Positions 1 through 9,508 are shown, numbered from the stretch's first letter. The stretch is 64,000 nt of DNA from Pseudomonas lurida (GCF_002563895.1 NZ_PDJB01000001.1:2897501-2961500); one strand, 5' to 3'. Notes: generated by a model from the sequence alone, not told the origin. Translations and numbers: made by a program.

Positions 1-115
1 AAGCCCGTACCTGGTCGCCGACGCGTACCAGCAGCAGGGGATGCGCTGCGGTCTGGACGCGAACACCCCGGTTTTCAGGCAAATTGATCAGGCGAGCAAC
101 GATGCGCACATTCAT
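1..115 (-). CDS. Partial gene, N-terminal 38 residues only; possibly a Rieske-type ferredoxin
   Basis: The reading frame opens with ATG at 115 and runs off the window edge without a stop. A strong Shine-Dalgarno sequence (AAAGGAGA) lies about 8 bases before the ATG, so the gene is very likely real. It follows the NadR-like kinase gene on the same strand after about 70 bp and may be in the same transcript. The visible residues (MNVRIVARLINL, then a VRVGDQVRA segment) could be the first strands of a small Rieske-like domain, but no cysteine or histidine ligands are visible. The family suggestion is a guess. Confidence 0.5.
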   Translation of the reverse strand, partial: MNVRIVARLINLPENRGVRVQTAAHPLLLVRVGDQVRA

Positions 116-184
116 GGGCCAGTCTCCTTTAGAAGGTTGACTGGCGAGCAGGGCGATGGACTGCGTTGGCCCGATGGTCGGTCG

Positions 185-706
185 CTAGGCGAGCAACCTC
201 GCAACGGCGGCGAAGGCCGTGGCGCGGCGCTGTGCCCAATCCCCGCCTATCACCACCAGCGGTTGCCGGTGCTGCTGCATCCAGTCCAGGCTGGCCTGGA
301 AAAACGCCTGGCGATCCGCCAGTTCCGGTTGGCAGCGCTGGCCGTCGGCGGTCCACTCCACATCATCCGGCGACAGCAGCAGGTGCAGGTCGTAGTGGCG
401 TGCCAGCAGTTCACTGTCGAGCCAGGCCGGGTAGTCGCCGAACAGGGTCTGACTCCAGAGTTTGTTGGTCAGCAGGTGTGTGTCGAGGATCAACAGCCGT
501 GGCTGTCTGGCGCGGGCGGCGTCTTCCCAGGCCAGTTGGCCATGGGCGATGTCCGGGATGTCCGCCAGGCGGGTGTCGCGTTGATGGTGATCGATGAAAT
601 AGCGCACATATTCACCCACCATCAACCCGCCGAAATGCGTTTGCAGTTCTGCCGCCAGCCAGCTTTTGCCGCTGGATTCGGGGCCGGCCAGTACCACCAC
701 CTTCAT
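185..706 (-). CDS. NadR-like AAA ATPase / nicotinamide riboside kinase-type protein
   Basis: A 173-residue cytoplasmic protein. A P-loop (GPESSGKS) sits at residues 8-15 and the overall layout is that of the AAA_28/NadR C-terminal kinase domain, which phosphorylates nicotinamide riboside to NMN in NAD salvage. There is no adenylyltransferase domain, so only the kinase step is expected. I chose the ATG at 706 because it forms a 4-bp ATGA overlap with the stop of pnuC upstream; an in-frame start 27 bases earlier would lie inside pnuC. Translational coupling to the PnuC transporter strongly supports trapping of the imported riboside by phosphorylation. Substrate assignment is by family and context. 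Confidence 0.8.
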   Translation of the reverse strand: MKVVVLAGPESSGKSWLAAELQTHFGGLMVGEYVRYFIDHHQRDTRLADIPDIAHGQLAWEDAARARQPRLLILDTHLLTNKLWSQTLFGDYPAWLDSELLARHYDLHLLLSPDDVEWTADGQRCQPELADRQAFFQASLDWMQQHRQPLVVIGGDWAQRRATAFAAVARLLA

Positions 707-1266
707 GCGTGCAACGCCGGGTCGGCACGCCATTCACGCCAGCCCTGCACGGCGATCACGGTGAACAGCGCGTAAAGCGCAGCGGTGAGGTAGAGGCCTT
801 TGTAGAGGAACAGCCCGACGAAGATCACATCCACGGCAATCCACAGGGGCCAGCATTGCACGCGCTTTTGCGCCATCCACATTTGTGCCACCAGGCTGAA
901 CCCGGTCAGGGCGGCATCCAGCCAGGGCTGGGCGGCGTCGGTCCAGTGCGCCATGGCGGCGCCGAGCAGCAGGCTGCCGATTGCGCCCACCGCCAGGCTG
1001 GCAATGATGGCTGGCACGCCCAGGCTGGTCACCTGCCGACCCTGCTTGACCTCGCCGGCACGGGTCCACTGCCACCACCCGTAGACTTGCAGGGCGGCGT
1101 AGACCACCTGCAAGAGCATGTCGGAATAGAGCTTCACGTCGAAGAACACCCAGGTGTAGAGCAACACCATCACCAACCCGATGGGCCAGCACCAGGGGTT
1201 CTGCTTGACCGTCAGCCACACGGCGATCACCCCCAGGGCGGCAGCGAACAGTTCAAGCCCGGACAT
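703..1266 (-). CDS. pnuC: PnuC nicotinamide riboside transporter
   Basis: A 187-residue inner-membrane protein with about seven hydrophobic segments and the family motifs around residues 20-45 (QNPWCWPIGL, then a tryptophan-rich second helix) and YGWWQW near residue 62. PnuC proteins carry nicotinamide riboside by facilitated diffusion, driven by phosphorylation inside the cell. The downstream kinase gene overlaps it by 4 bp, making a two-gene salvage operon. The ATG at 1266 is preceded by AAGGA at a good distance. A longer open frame extends to 1392 but crosses a REP palindrome and was not used. Confidence 0.88.
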   Translation of the reverse strand: MSGLELFAAALGVIAVWLTVKQNPWCWPIGLVMVLLYTWVFFDVKLYSDMLLQVVYAALQVYGWWQWTRAGEVKQGRQVTSLGVPAIIASLAVGAIGSLLLGAAMAHWTDAAQPWLDAALTGFSLVAQMWMAQKRVQCWPLWIAVDVIFVGLFLYKGLYLTAALYALFTVIAVQGWREWRADPALHA

Positions 1267-1321
1267 GGTGGTTCCTTGGGAGAGTGGAAGAGGGCGGGGA
1301 TTGTAACCAAAGATGATCCTT

Positions 1322-1400
1322 TGTAGGAGCTGGCTTGCCGGCGATGGCGGCCTTGAGTGTTGCGCCGCTCTCAAGGGCTTCATCGCCGGCAAGCCGGCTG
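1322..1400. repeat. REP palindrome pair
   Basis: Two inverted 19-base arms (1328-1346 and 1381-1399, one mismatch) contain the core cttgccggcgatg of Pseudomonas REP elements. A second, inner inverted repeat (ccttgag/ctcaagg at 1351-1357 and 1370-1376) lies between them. The element sits between pnuC and the chemoreceptor gene, both on the minus strand, and probably acts as a transcript-end or mRNA-stabilising structure. Confidence 0.8.
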
Positions 1401-1412
1401 CTAAGGGGGGTA

Positions 1413-3047
1413 TCAGACTTTGAATGGGCGGAGGAGCTCATCAAGTTGTTCGCTCAGGCCGCGCAAATGCGCACTGGCTACGCTCGACTGCTCCGCCGCT
1501 AGCGCGGTGCTGTGTGACAGGCCCGCGGCCTGGGTGACGTTCTGGTTGATGTCTTCGACCACATGGGCCTGTTGCAGGGTGGCGCTGGCAATCGAGGCGT
1601 TCAGGCCGTTGAGGTTGCGCAGGGCCTGGCCGATGGCAGTCAGGCTGGCGCCGGCCTGGCCCGCCTGTTCAATGGTCAGTTGCGACGCACTGTGGCTGTC
1701 GCTGATCACCTTGACCGCTGCTTCCGAGTGGCCTTGCAGGCGCTCGATCATGCCCTGGATCTCGGCGGTGGATTTTTGTGTACGCTGGGCCAGCAACCGT
1801 ACTTCGTCGGCCACCACGGCAAAGCCACGGCCTTGCTCACCCGCACGCGCCGCTTCAATCGCGGCGTTGAGGGCCAGCAGGTTGGTCTGGTCGGCGATGG
1901 AGCGGATCACTTCGAGCACGCTGCCGATCTGGGTGCTTTCAGCCGACAGGGTGCGGATCACCTCCACCGCCTGGCTGATGGTGCCGGAGAGCTGGTCAAT
2001 CTGCTGCAGGCTGCCGTCGATATTCACTTGGCCCTGTTGTGCCTGGGCCTGTGCGTCGCGCATTTCGCTGGCGGCGTGTTCGGCGTTCTTGGCCACATCC
2101 TGCACACCGTAGGTCACTTCATTGATGGCGGTCGCCACCAGTTCCATCTGCTGCGACTGTTGCTGGCTGCGGTCATGGGCCTGGGTTGCGTTGTTGCCCA
2201 GCTCCTGTGAAGACTGGCCCAGGGCATTGGCGCATACCTGCAATTGGCTCACCACCTGGCGCAGCTGGGCGGTAAAGCTGTTGAAGTGTCGGGACAGTTG
2301 GGTGACCTCGTCATGGCCATGAGTGTCGAGGCTGCGGGTCAGGTCGCTTTCGCCGCTGGCGATGTTGCCCATGGCGTTCACCGCCTCCTGCAACGGCCGC
2401 ACGATGCTGCGTGCGATCAACGAGACCAGCAATGCCATGATCGCCGCGATACCCAGGCCGATGAACGAGGCTTTCCACACCTGGCCGTTGAACTCGGCCT
2501 GCACGTCATCCACATACACGCCGGAGCCGATAATCCAGCCCCAGGGTTCGAACAGCTGGATATACGAGGTCTTGGCCACCGGCGCTTCGGCTCCGGGCTT
2601 GGGCCAGCGATAGTTGACGATGCCGGCGCCCTTGGCCTTGGCCAGGGCCACGAACTCGTTGAACACGGCAAACCCGTCAGGATCACGGATAGCCGACAGG
2701 TTCTGGCCGTCGAGCTTGGGGTTGGCCGGGTGCATGATCATCACGGGTGTAAGGTCGTTGATCCAGAAATAGTCGTCATGGTCGTAGCGCAAGCCGCGCA
2801 CCGCGCTCAAGGCTTGTTTCTGGGCGGCCTCGCGGGTCATCACGCCCGTGGTTTCGAGGCCGTGATAAAACGTCAGGATCCCGCTGGCAGTCTGGACCAC
2901 ATGCTGGGTCTGTTGGCGCTTGGCCTGGTACAGGTCGTCGTGAATCTGCTTGAGCATCAGCAAACCCAGGGCCAGCAGCATCAGCACGGCGACTATCAGG
3001 ATCAGCCAGAGGCGCCGGCTGATCGACATATTGCGCAAACTGTTCAT
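1413..3047 (-). CDS. Methyl-accepting chemotaxis protein with a periplasmic Cache domain
   Basis: A 544-residue transmembrane chemoreceptor. Residues about 12-32 form the first membrane helix. Residues about 40-190 are a single Cache (sCache_2-like) sensor with the [15 protein letters not shown] and [10 protein letters not shown] motifs. A second helix lies near 192-212, a HAMP segment near 213-265, and the signalling domain follows with the conserved hairpin tip ([20 protein letters not shown], residues about 378-397). It would signal through CheW/CheA. In Pseudomonas, receptors of this layout bind small organic acids such as malate (CtpM type), but the ligand here cannot be read from sequence. 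The protein lacks the C-terminal CheR/CheB docking pentapeptide, ending in RPFKV. Confidence 0.92.
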   Translation of the reverse strand: MNSLRNMSISRRLWLILIVAVLMLLALGLLMLKQIHDDLYQAKRQQTQHVVQTASGILTFYHGLETTGVMTREAAQKQALSAVRGLRYDHDDYFWINDLTPVMIMHPANPKLDGQNLSAIRDPDGFAVFNEFVALAKAKGAGIVNYRWPKPGAEAPVAKTSYIQLFEPWGWIIGSGVYVDDVQAEFNGQVWKASFIGLGIAAIMALLVSLIARSIVRPLQEAVNAMGNIASGESDLTRSLDTHGHDEVTQLSRHFNSFTAQLRQVVSQLQVCANALGQSSQELGNNATQAHDRSQQQSQQMELVATAINEVTYGVQDVAKNAEHAASEMRDAQAQAQQGQVNIDGSLQQIDQLSGTISQAVEVIRTLSAESTQIGSVLEVIRSIADQTNLLALNAAIEAARAGEQGRGFAVVADEVRLLAQRTQKSTAEIQGMIERLQGHSEAAVKVISDSHSASQLTIEQAGQAGASLTAIGQALRNLNGLNASIASATLQQAHVVEDINQNVTQAAGLSHSTALAAEQSSVASAHLRGLSEQLDELLRPFKV

Positions 3048-3268
3048 CGTCCTGTCACTCCGTGCTTTTTATAATTGTGGGGGCTGCATCGACTTTTCCG
3101 CCTTGTCTGATAGGCTTTCGGCCTGCAATCGCAAAACCTGAGTACTGCCTGATTTTTCACGCAATTTTTGCAGGCCGGGGTTGAAACTCAACACCGGTGC
3201 CTTGTCGTCAGTGAACCACTAAAAAAGATTAACGAGGCATGCCGTTGAGCATGACCTTTGGGGGAAAC

Positions 3269-4099
3269 ATGGATTTTTGGACCGCCATTCAGGCATTGAT
3301 TCTTGGCGTCGTGGAGGGGCTTACGGAGTTCCTGCCGATTTCAAGCACCGGCCACCAGATCATCGTCGCCGACTTGCTCGACTTTACCGGCGACCGTTTC
3401 AACGCGTTCAACATCATCATCCAGCTGGGCGCGATCCTGGCGGTGGTGTGGGAATTTCGCGGCAAGATTTTCGAAGTGGTCAGTGGCCTGCCGACCCAGC
3501 GCAAGGCCCAGCGGTTCACCGTCAACCTGCTGATCGCCTTTCTGCCGGCGGTGGTGCTGGGGGTGATTTTCGCCGACCTGATTCACCACTACCTGTTCAA
3601 CCCGATCACTGTCGCCACGGCGTTGGTGGTGGGCGGCATCATCATGTTGTGGGCCGAGCGCCGCGAGCACGAAGTGCACGCCGAAACCGTCGACGACATC
3701 ACTTGGAAAGACGCGCTCAAGGTTGGCCTGGCCCAGTGCCTGGCGATGATTCCGGGCACCTCGCGTTCGGGTTCGACCATTATCGGCGGGCTGCTCTTCG
3801 GGCTGTCACGCAAGACCGCCACCGAGTTCTCGTTCTTCCTGGCGATGCCGACCATGGTCGGTGCAGCGGTGTATTCGGGCTACAAGTACCGTGACCTGTT
3901 CCAGCCTTCGGACCTGCCGGTGTTCGCCATCGGCTTCGTGACGTCGTTCATCTTCGCGATGATTGCGGTCAAGGGTTTGCTCAAGTTCATCGCCAGCCAC
4001 AGCTATGCCGCGTTTGCCTGGTACCGCATCGCATTCGGCCTGCTGATCCTGGCAACCTGGCAGTTCGGCTGGATCGACTGGGCGGCGGCCAAGGCATGA
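3269..4099 (+). CDS. uppP: Undecaprenyl-diphosphatase UppP (BacA)
   Basis: A 276-residue polytopic inner-membrane enzyme that dephosphorylates undecaprenyl diphosphate, regenerating the lipid carrier for peptidoglycan and O-antigen synthesis; overproduction gives bacitracin resistance in this family. Both catalytic signatures are intact: [14 protein letters not shown] at about residues 16-29 and PGTSRSGST at 162-170. The ATG at 3269 gives the normal family length and has a GGGGGA ribosome site; an in-frame ATG 30 bases upstream would add ten non-conserved residues. The DUF1294 gene overlaps its end by 4 bp. Confidence 0.95.
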   Translation: MDFWTAIQALILGVVEGLTEFLPISSTGHQIIVADLLDFTGDRFNAFNIIIQLGAILAVVWEFRGKIFEVVSGLPTQRKAQRFTVNLLIAFLPAVVLGVIFADLIHHYLFNPITVATALVVGGIIMLWAERREHEVHAETVDDITWKDALKVGLAQCLAMIPGTSRSGSTIIGGLLFGLSRKTATEFSFFLAMPTMVGAAVYSGYKYRDLFQPSDLPVFAIGFVTSFIFAMIAVKGLLKFIASHSYAAFAWYRIAFGLLILATWQFGWIDWAAAKA

Positions 4100-4479
4100 T
4101 GATCCAGTACCCGCGCCTGAAGGCGGCGCTCTTTGTGTTGCTATGCGCAGCGCCGTTGTTGGGTTCGGTATTGGTGTGGCAGCGTGGCGAGACGGTGATC
4201 CCGCTGGCAGCCTATGGCGTGGTCAGCGTGATCGCGTTCTTCCTTTACTGGAGCGACAAGCGCAAGGCGCGCACCGACAGCTGGCGCACCCCGGAAAACA
4301 TTTTGCACGCCGTCGAGCTGGCGGGCGGCTGGCCGGGAGCGCTGATCGCCCAGCAAGTGTTCCGGCACAAGACGCGCAAAGTGTCTTACCAGGTGCTGTT
4401 CTGGGTGATCGTGCTGCTGCACCAAGTGTTCTGGCTGGACCAGTTGTTCCTGGGCGGCACGTTATGGTCAGTCCTCTAG
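4096..4479 (+). CDS. DUF1294 small membrane protein
   Basis: A 127-residue protein with hydrophobic helices near residues 9-28, 35-52 and 98-120. The central block [29 protein letters not shown] followed by Q-x-F-R-H-K-T-R-K is the DUF1294 signature. The family is found fused to cold-shock domains or alone, and its role is unknown. Its start overlaps the uppP stop (ATGA), so it is probably translated from the same mRNA. Confidence 0.85.
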   Translation: MMIQYPRLKAALFVLLCAAPLLGSVLVWQRGETVIPLAAYGVVSVIAFFLYWSDKRKARTDSWRTPENILHAVELAGGWPGALIAQQVFRHKTRKVSYQVLFWVIVLLHQVFWLDQLFLGGTLWSVL

Positions 4480-4489
4480 GCATAATTAC

Positions 4490-4850
4490 CTACACAACTT
4501 TGTACCCCCCCTAACCACGATGCGAAGCGAGCTGCTCTTGCTCTGGCTCTCGCTCCAGCTTTTGATCCTAGGCGCCCCATCAAACACGCTGGCCGGAATT
4601 CGACAGGGATTTGGGGGGTAAACCGGCAGGGATGCCGGTTTAGCTGCCCCGCGCCATGGAGGGCGCGTGGCGGCGGCCCCCCAAATCACTGTCGGATTAC
4701 GAGCACACCGAGCGTGAGCGAGGTGCCGAGTGTTGGGGCAAGAGCCCTTTTGGTGACTTTGGGGCTCTTTTCCAAAGTGACCCGCTGTAAGAGCGGAAAC
4801 CATAGCAGCCGTTGCCTAAATAACGGATATGTACGCGGTCTGATCCAATC
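4490..4850. repeat. Gene-free, highly self-complementary intergenic element
   Basis: No credible gene fits between 4480 and 4975; the open frames here are short, arginine-rich and disrupted. Instead there is dense secondary structure. Outer arms at 4601-4618 and 4677-4694 pair over 18 bases with one mismatch. Inside them is a perfect 10-bp hairpin with a GGGA loop (4619-4642) and a 5-bp GC hairpin (4651-4666), so the whole can fold as a three-way junction. Further inverted pairs follow at 4740-4747/4762-4769, 4756-4762/4772-4778, 4782-4786/4792-4796 and 4809-4813/4822-4826. The text resembles an intergenic module I associate with other fluorescens-group genomes, but I could not check copy number. 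Function unknown. Confidence 0.6.
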
Positions 4851-4871
4851 TCCTGGTCGGCTGTCAGGCCG

Positions 4872-4897
4872 CCTTCGCGAGCAAGCCCGCTTCCACA
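4872..4897. repeat. Single REP unit
   Basis: The segment matches the reverse complement of the common Pseudomonas REP consensus (TGTGGGAGCGGGCTTGCTCG...) with one base changed. It lies at the distal end of the structured non-coding block, before the convergent yjbR-like gene. Confidence 0.8.
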
Positions 4898-4975
4898 GTT
4901 GGGTCGCGGGGTGACGGTTAGACAGTGGTTGGCTGTCGGGCCACCGGCGTGACAAAGCGCCCTCGGCACCGATAC

Positions 4976-5332
4976 CTATGTCTCTAGAAGCAGGCCAACC
5001 TGAGTGCGCTTGGGCAGCTTGCTCACCACCAATTGGTGGGAGCGCTGCAACAGCCCACGCAGTTCCTCGGCACCCAGCGGGTAGGGCGTGTTCATGATGA
5101 CCCACTGCGCCCGCGCCAGGTAAGGCGCAGGGTGGATGCCCGGGCGATCGACATGCCCCAGAAACAGCTCTTTGTCGACCTTGAACGCCAGAGAATCACC
5201 GCGCAGGTTCTGCAGGGCAAACATCTTGTTGCCCGCAATGGAAAACACGCGCACGCCACCCCATTTGTAGTCTTCCCGTGCGCCGGGCAGGCTGAGGCAG
5301 AAGGTCGCGACTTGGGCTTCGGTCATCGTCAT
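4976..5332 (-). CDS. MmcQ/YjbR family protein (DUF419)
   Basis: A 118-residue cytoplasmic protein with the YjbR fold pattern: an N-terminal CLSLPGAREDYKWGG segment, the strand KMFALQ, then FKVDKELF and WVIMN. YjbR proteins resemble DNA-binding folds, but the biochemical role is unknown. The ATG at 5332 overlaps the stop of the upstream LysR gene (ATGA), which decides the start; the longer open frame lies inside that gene. It is probably co-transcribed with the regulator. Confidence 0.85.
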   Translation of the reverse strand: MTMTEAQVATFCLSLPGAREDYKWGGVRVFSIAGNKMFALQNLRGDSLAFKVDKELFLGHVDRPGIHPAPYLARAQWVIMNTPYPLGAEELRGLLQRSHQLVVSKLPKRTQVGLLLET

Positions 5333-6237
5333 AGCAGGCGGTCTCCACAGCCTTTGAAGCCTTCTTCGAGGTAATCGATCCAGGCGCGAATGGCCGGCAA
5401 TACACCACGGCGATGCGGGTACACCGCTTGCAGCCAGCCGCCCGGCAAAGACCATTCCGGCAGCAGTTGCACCAACCGGCCGCTGGCCAATTCTTCTTCA
5501 CAGTACATCATCGGCAGCACGGTAAAGCCCAGGCCCATGATGGCGCTGGCTTTGCGTACGATGAAATCATCAATGCCGAGCCGGGCTTCCATCGCCAGGT
5601 CGTGGGCGTTGCCCTGGGGGTCGAGAATGCGCTGATGCACCAGGCGATCCGCCTCGAGCGCACCCAGGATCGGCAACTGCTTGAGGTCATCCAAGGTCGC
5701 CACCTGGCGCCCGAGCATGAGGGCAGGGCTGGCCACCAGCACAGTCTGGGCCTGACGCAGGCGCTTGGTGACCAGCAGCGGGTCCTCGTCGCCGAATTCA
5801 CGCACCCGCAGGGCCACATCGATGCCTTCGGCTACCAGGTCGACGCGGCGGTTGACCAGGGTCATCTCCAACTGCACCTGAGGATGGGCTGCGAGGAAGC
5901 CGGCGACCAGCTCCGGCAGGATGTGCTGGGCCATACCCACCGGGCAGCTCACCCGCAGTCGCCCACGGGGTTCACTCGACATGCTGGCCACGGCCTCATC
6001 GGCCATTTCCGCCTCCAGCAGCATGGCCTGGCAGTGCCGCAGGTAGCGTTCGCCGACAGCGGTGAGGGTCAATTGGCGCGTAGTGCGTTGCAGCAGACGT
6101 GCGCCGAGGCGTTCTTCCAGCTCGGCAATGCGCCGTGACAGCCGCGACTTGGGTATTCCCAGCAGCCGTCCGGCTGCAGCGAAGCCACCAGCTTCCACAA
6201 CTTTAACGAAATAATAGAGGTCGTTGAGGTCCTGCAT
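5329..6237 (-). CDS. LysR-family transcriptional regulator, divergent from azoR
   Basis: A 302-residue regulator. Residues about 1-60 form the winged helix-turn-helix ([45 protein letters not shown]) and the rest is a periplasmic-binding-like effector domain. It is divergent from the azoreductase gene with a 192-bp shared control region, the usual arrangement for a LysR regulator and its target. The ATG at 6237 is preferred over an in-frame TTG two codons upstream. The inducer is not predictable; in related pairs it is a quinone-like or electrophilic compound. Confidence 0.9.
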   Translation of the reverse strand: MQDLNDLYYFVKVVEAGGFAAAGRLLGIPKSRLSRRIAELEERLGARLLQRTTRQLTLTAVGERYLRHCQAMLLEAEMADEAVASMSSEPRGRLRVSCPVGMAQHILPELVAGFLAAHPQVQLEMTLVNRRVDLVAEGIDVALRVREFGDEDPLLVTKRLRQAQTVLVASPALMLGRQVATLDDLKQLPILGALEADRLVHQRILDPQGNAHDLAMEARLGIDDFIVRKASAIMGLGFTVLPMMYCEEELASGRLVQLLPEWSLPGGWLQAVYPHRRGVLPAIRAWIDYLEEGFKGCGDRLL

Positions 6238-6355
6238 GGTCAACCTATTGTCCTGTCAATGGAACGAACTATCCGCGCCTGGCGCTTGCAAATCCATCAA
6301 AAAAGCCAGCACATCGTCTCACCAGTGGGACAAACAATCGCATTTAAACCCTCTA

Positions 6356-6370
6356 ATCGTTTATTCGGAT
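6356..6370. promoter_or_regulatory. Candidate LysR-type operator (ATC-N9-GAT)
   Basis: A 15-base ATC-N9-GAT motif, the core of LysR-type binding sites, lies between the divergent lysR and azoR genes, about 60 bp before the azoR start. The inner bases are only partly symmetrical, so this is a weak, position-supported call. Confidence 0.4.
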
Positions 6371-6429
6371 CATCTGTAGGATTAACTCCACTTGATCGCC
6401 ACGTCGCGATCCTCACTTGGAGATCCCGC

Positions 6430-7041
6430 ATGAAACTGTTGCATATCGATTCCAGCATCCTCGGCGACAACTCGGCTTCCCGTCAGCTCAGCGCTAGCGT
6501 GGTCAAGGCCTGGCAAGCGGCGGAGCCGGGTGTGGAAGTGACTTACCGTGACCTGGCCAGCGAAGGCATCAACCACTTCTCTGGCGCGACCCTGGGCGCC
6601 TTGGGTACCGCCGCTGAACTGCGTGATGCCGCGCAACAGCACGAAGCCGAGCTGAGTGCCTCGTCGCTGGCTGAGTTCCTCGCCGCCGATGCGGTTGTCG
6701 TGGGTGCGCCGATGTACAACTTCACCATTGCGACCCAATTGAAAGCCTGGATCGACCGCATCGCCGTCGCCGGCCAGACGTTCCGCTACACCGAAGCGGG
6801 TCCGGAAGGCCTGTGTGGCAACAAGAAGGTCATTATCGTCTCCACCGCGGGTGGCCTGCACGCCGGGCAAGCCTCCGGTGCCGCCCATGAAGGCTATCTG
6901 AAGTTGCTGTTCGGCTTCCTCGGTATCACCGATATCGAAATCGTGCGTGCCGAAGGCCTGGCCTATGGTGACGAAGTGCGCAGCAAAGCCCTGAGCGACG
7001 CCAACGCACTGATCAACGAACAATTGTTCGCCGCCGCGTAA
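6430..7041 (+). CDS. azoR: FMN-dependent NADH-azoreductase AzoR
   Basis: A 203-residue flavodoxin-fold enzyme reducing quinones and azo compounds with NAD(P)H and FMN. It begins [21 protein letters not shown], where the S-x-S-R loop contacts the FMN phosphate. The [18 protein letters not shown] block near residues 97-114 and STAGG near 140 are typical. The ATG at 6430 gives the usual family length; the open frame extends upstream into the control region. Its neighbour, a divergent LysR regulator, probably controls it. Confidence 0.92.
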   Translation: MKLLHIDSSILGDNSASRQLSASVVKAWQAAEPGVEVTYRDLASEGINHFSGATLGALGTAAELRDAAQQHEAELSASSLAEFLAADAVVVGAPMYNFTIATQLKAWIDRIAVAGQTFRYTEAGPEGLCGNKKVIIVSTAGGLHAGQASGAAHEGYLKLLFGFLGITDIEIVRAEGLAYGDEVRSKALSDANALINEQLFAAA

Positions 7042-7248
7042 GGCTTGTGTAAATTTCGCCTCTCCTCGGTTTCAATCTGAAGCCGGGCGCCTAAACTCTG
7101 TATTCTGCTCGCCTCAAAACGACCGGAGTACGGAGTTTTTTCGTTTGACCGCTGTCATTACTTTGGCCCAGGTTGTGCAAGCATGGGTTTAACAACCTGG
7201 ACGTTTCTTCGATATGTCGGTTATCACGCAGCAAAGGTGGACATCCCC

Positions 7249-8286
7249 ATGATGCGTCTTTGTGCTGTTATGGTTCTTTCCCTGCTCGGCGGCCTGATTT
7301 CAGTGCACGCCGCTCCTGCGCCTCACCCCCATTGGAGTGTGGGCTTCCATCGCATGACGTTTCTTGATCCGCTGGATCTGCAGCCGATGAAAGCGGTGGC
7401 CTTCTACCCCTCCACCGGCCTTGAGCACACCACGCAGCTGGGTGCTTACCACGTCGCTGCCACCGAAGACTCCAAGATCGCCATCGGCCGTTTCCCGATG
7501 TTGATGTTGTCCCATGGCAACACCGGCACGCCCCTGGCGCTGCATGACCTCGCCACCTCCTTGGCACGCAAAGGCTTTGTGGTGGTAGCGGTGCTGCACC
7601 CAGGCGACAACTACAAGGATCACAGTCGACTGGGAACGGTGAGCAACCTGTATGGCCGGCCGATCCAGATTTCCGAGGCGATCACCGCCACCCTGGGTGA
7701 CCCGATGCTGTCGCCGTTCGTCAACGTCGACCAGGTAGGGGTGATCGGTTATTCAGCCGGCGGCGAGACTGCATTGATCCTGGCCGGTGCCAAGCCGGAT
7801 TTCGACCGGCTGCGCCGTTATTGCCAGGAACGCCCGGAAGACCGCGACGCCTGTAACACCAAGGGCGAACTGGTGGTGGACCGCGACGACCTGCAACCGC
7901 AATCCGACCCGCGCATTCATGCGTTGATGCTGATGGCGCCGCTGAGCCTGATGTTCGGCCGTCATACCCTGGCGGACGTGCACGTGCCGGTGCTGCTCTA
8001 CAGCGGCGATGGCGACAAGCTGGTGGCGGTAGACAAGAATGCTGCCGCCCTGGCGCGCAAACTGCCAGAGCCGCCAGACTTCAAGCTACTGGCCGGGGCA
8101 GGGCACTTCGTGTTCATGGCGCCGTGCGACAGCGACCAGTTGGCCGCGATGCCGGCGATTTGCACCGACGCTGACGGCGTCGACCGCGAAGGTATTCACC
8201 GTGACCTGATTTCCGAGGCGGGGCGTTTCTTCACTCACACCCTCGGGCAATCCACCCGTGCGGGTATGCAGACGGCCGATCAGTAA
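7249..8286 (+). CDS. Secreted alpha/beta hydrolase, predicted dienelactone-hydrolase family
   Basis: A 345-residue exported protein. Residues 1-21 look like a signal peptide ending HAA. The mature part has the PAF-acetylhydrolase/dienelactone-hydrolase-like pattern: LSHGNTG near 88-94, the nucleophile elbow GYSAGG with Ser169, Asp254 in YSGDGDK and His286 in GAGHFVF. These are plausible catalytic residues. The start ATGATG at 7249 was chosen because it opens directly onto the signal peptide. Substrate unknown, likely an ester. Its end overlaps the convergent MFS gene by 7 bp. Confidence 0.8.
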   Translation: MMRLCAVMVLSLLGGLISVHAAPAPHPHWSVGFHRMTFLDPLDLQPMKAVAFYPSTGLEHTTQLGAYHVAATEDSKIAIGRFPMLMLSHGNTGTPLALHDLATSLARKGFVVVAVLHPGDNYKDHSRLGTVSNLYGRPIQISEAITATLGDPMLSPFVNVDQVGVIGYSAGGETALILAGAKPDFDRLRRYCQERPEDRDACNTKGELVVDRDDLQPQSDPRIHALMLMAPLSLMFGRHTLADVHVPVLLYSGDGDKLVAVDKNAAALARKLPEPPDFKLLAGAGHFVFMAPCDSDQLAAMPAICTDADGVDREGIHRDLISEAGRFFTHTLGQSTRAGMQTADQ

Positions 8287-9488
8287 GCGCGACGCTTGAG
8301 CAGCAGGGTCAAGCCCAGGGCTGTGACCGATAGCAGGGCGGCGCAGAAGAAGATCCAGCCGTAGCCCAGGTTAAGGGCCACGGCGCCCATCAACGGTCCG
8401 GCGATCGCCAGGGCCAGGTCAAAGAACACTGCATACGCGCTGAGCCCCGCGCCACGGCTGCTGTTGGGTACCTGCTTGATCGCCTCCACACCCAGCGCCG
8501 GGTACACCAGCGACAAGCCAAAGCCGGTCAGCCCGGCGCCAATCAAGGCCACGCCCGTGGAAGGGGCCAGCCACAGCAGGGCCAGGCCCAGGGTCTCGAT
8601 GGTCATGCAGGCAATCGCCGCCCTGAAGCCGCCAAAGCGACTGATGGCCGAGATGAACACCAGCCGCGACAGGATAAAGCACACGCCGAATACCGTCAGG
8701 CAATACGCCGCGCCGACCCAGCCGCGATTGAGGTAGTACAGGGTGATAAAGGTGGTGAGGGTGCCGTAGCCAATCGAGGCCAGGCACAGGCTGGCGCCAA
8801 ACGGCGCTATGCGCCCGAACACCGCCCAGAACGGTAACCGCTCGCCGCGCACCACCGGCACCGACGGCTTGTTGCGGATCAGCACCAGGCCCAGTGCGGA
8901 CAACACCGCCAGCGCGATACCGAGGCTGTTGTAGCCATACTCGGCCACCATCACCACGCCAAGGGGCGCACCAATGGCGATCGCACCGTAGGACGCGATG
9001 CCGTTCCACGAAATTGACCGCGCCGTGTGCTCTGCGCCGACGGCGCCCATGCACCAACTGATGGTGCCCACGCCGATCAGCCCCTGCGCCACGCCCAGCA
9101 ATAACCGGGCGACGACCAGGATGCCCAGGCTCAACGACGGCAGGCTGTCCACCAGCGTGGCAAAAAACGTCAGCACGCCACTCACGAGGATCCCGGCCAG
9201 CCCCAGCACAATCGCCCGCTTGGTGCCGACGGTGTCGGACATGCGCCCCGCCATGGGACGGCTGAGCAGGGTGGCCAGGTATTGGGAGCCGATCGTGATC
9301 CCGGCCACCACCGCGCTGAACCCCAGTTGTTCATGCACATAGCCAGGGATGACCGCGATGGGCAGGCCGATGCAGATAAACGCGATGAAGGTGTAGAAGA
9401 CGATGGAGACGATCTGCAGGGTGATCGACAGGGAGCTGGGGGTGGCGGCAGGCATGGGCACTCGTTCGCGGGCGGGCGGTGAATGCAT
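8280..9488 (-). CDS. MFS transporter (YhhS/YfcJ-like)
   Basis: A protein of up to 402 residues with about twelve membrane segments. The loop GRMSDTVGTKRAI near residues 80-92 is the MFS motif A (G-x-x-x-D-x-x-G-x-K/R), and the order of hydrophobic blocks resembles the YhhS/YfcJ exporter group. The ATG at 9488 is the longest option; an ATG at 9455 (MPAATPSS) is equally plausible, as neither has a good ribosome site. No regulator is adjacent. Substrate unknown. Confidence 0.8.
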   Translation of the reverse strand: MHSPPARERVPMPAATPSSLSITLQIVSIVFYTFIAFICIGLPIAVIPGYVHEQLGFSAVVAGITIGSQYLATLLSRPMAGRMSDTVGTKRAIVLGLAGILVSGVLTFFATLVDSLPSLSLGILVVARLLLGVAQGLIGVGTISWCMGAVGAEHTARSISWNGIASYGAIAIGAPLGVVMVAEYGYNSLGIALAVLSALGLVLIRNKPSVPVVRGERLPFWAVFGRIAPFGASLCLASIGYGTLTTFITLYYLNRGWVGAAYCLTVFGVCFILSRLVFISAISRFGGFRAAIACMTIETLGLALLWLAPSTGVALIGAGLTGFGLSLVYPALGVEAIKQVPNSSRGAGLSAYAVFFDLALAIAGPLMGAVALNLGYGWIFFCAALLSVTALGLTLLLKRRAY

Positions 9489-9508
9489 GATGGCATAACC
9501 CGTCTTTC

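Noticed and set aside
4486..5105. Minus-strand open frames of 90-139 codons in the 4.5-5.1 kb region
   Set aside because: They run through inverted repeats and a REP unit, are arginine- and proline-rich without a domain pattern, and have no ribosome sites; the region is better explained as non-coding.
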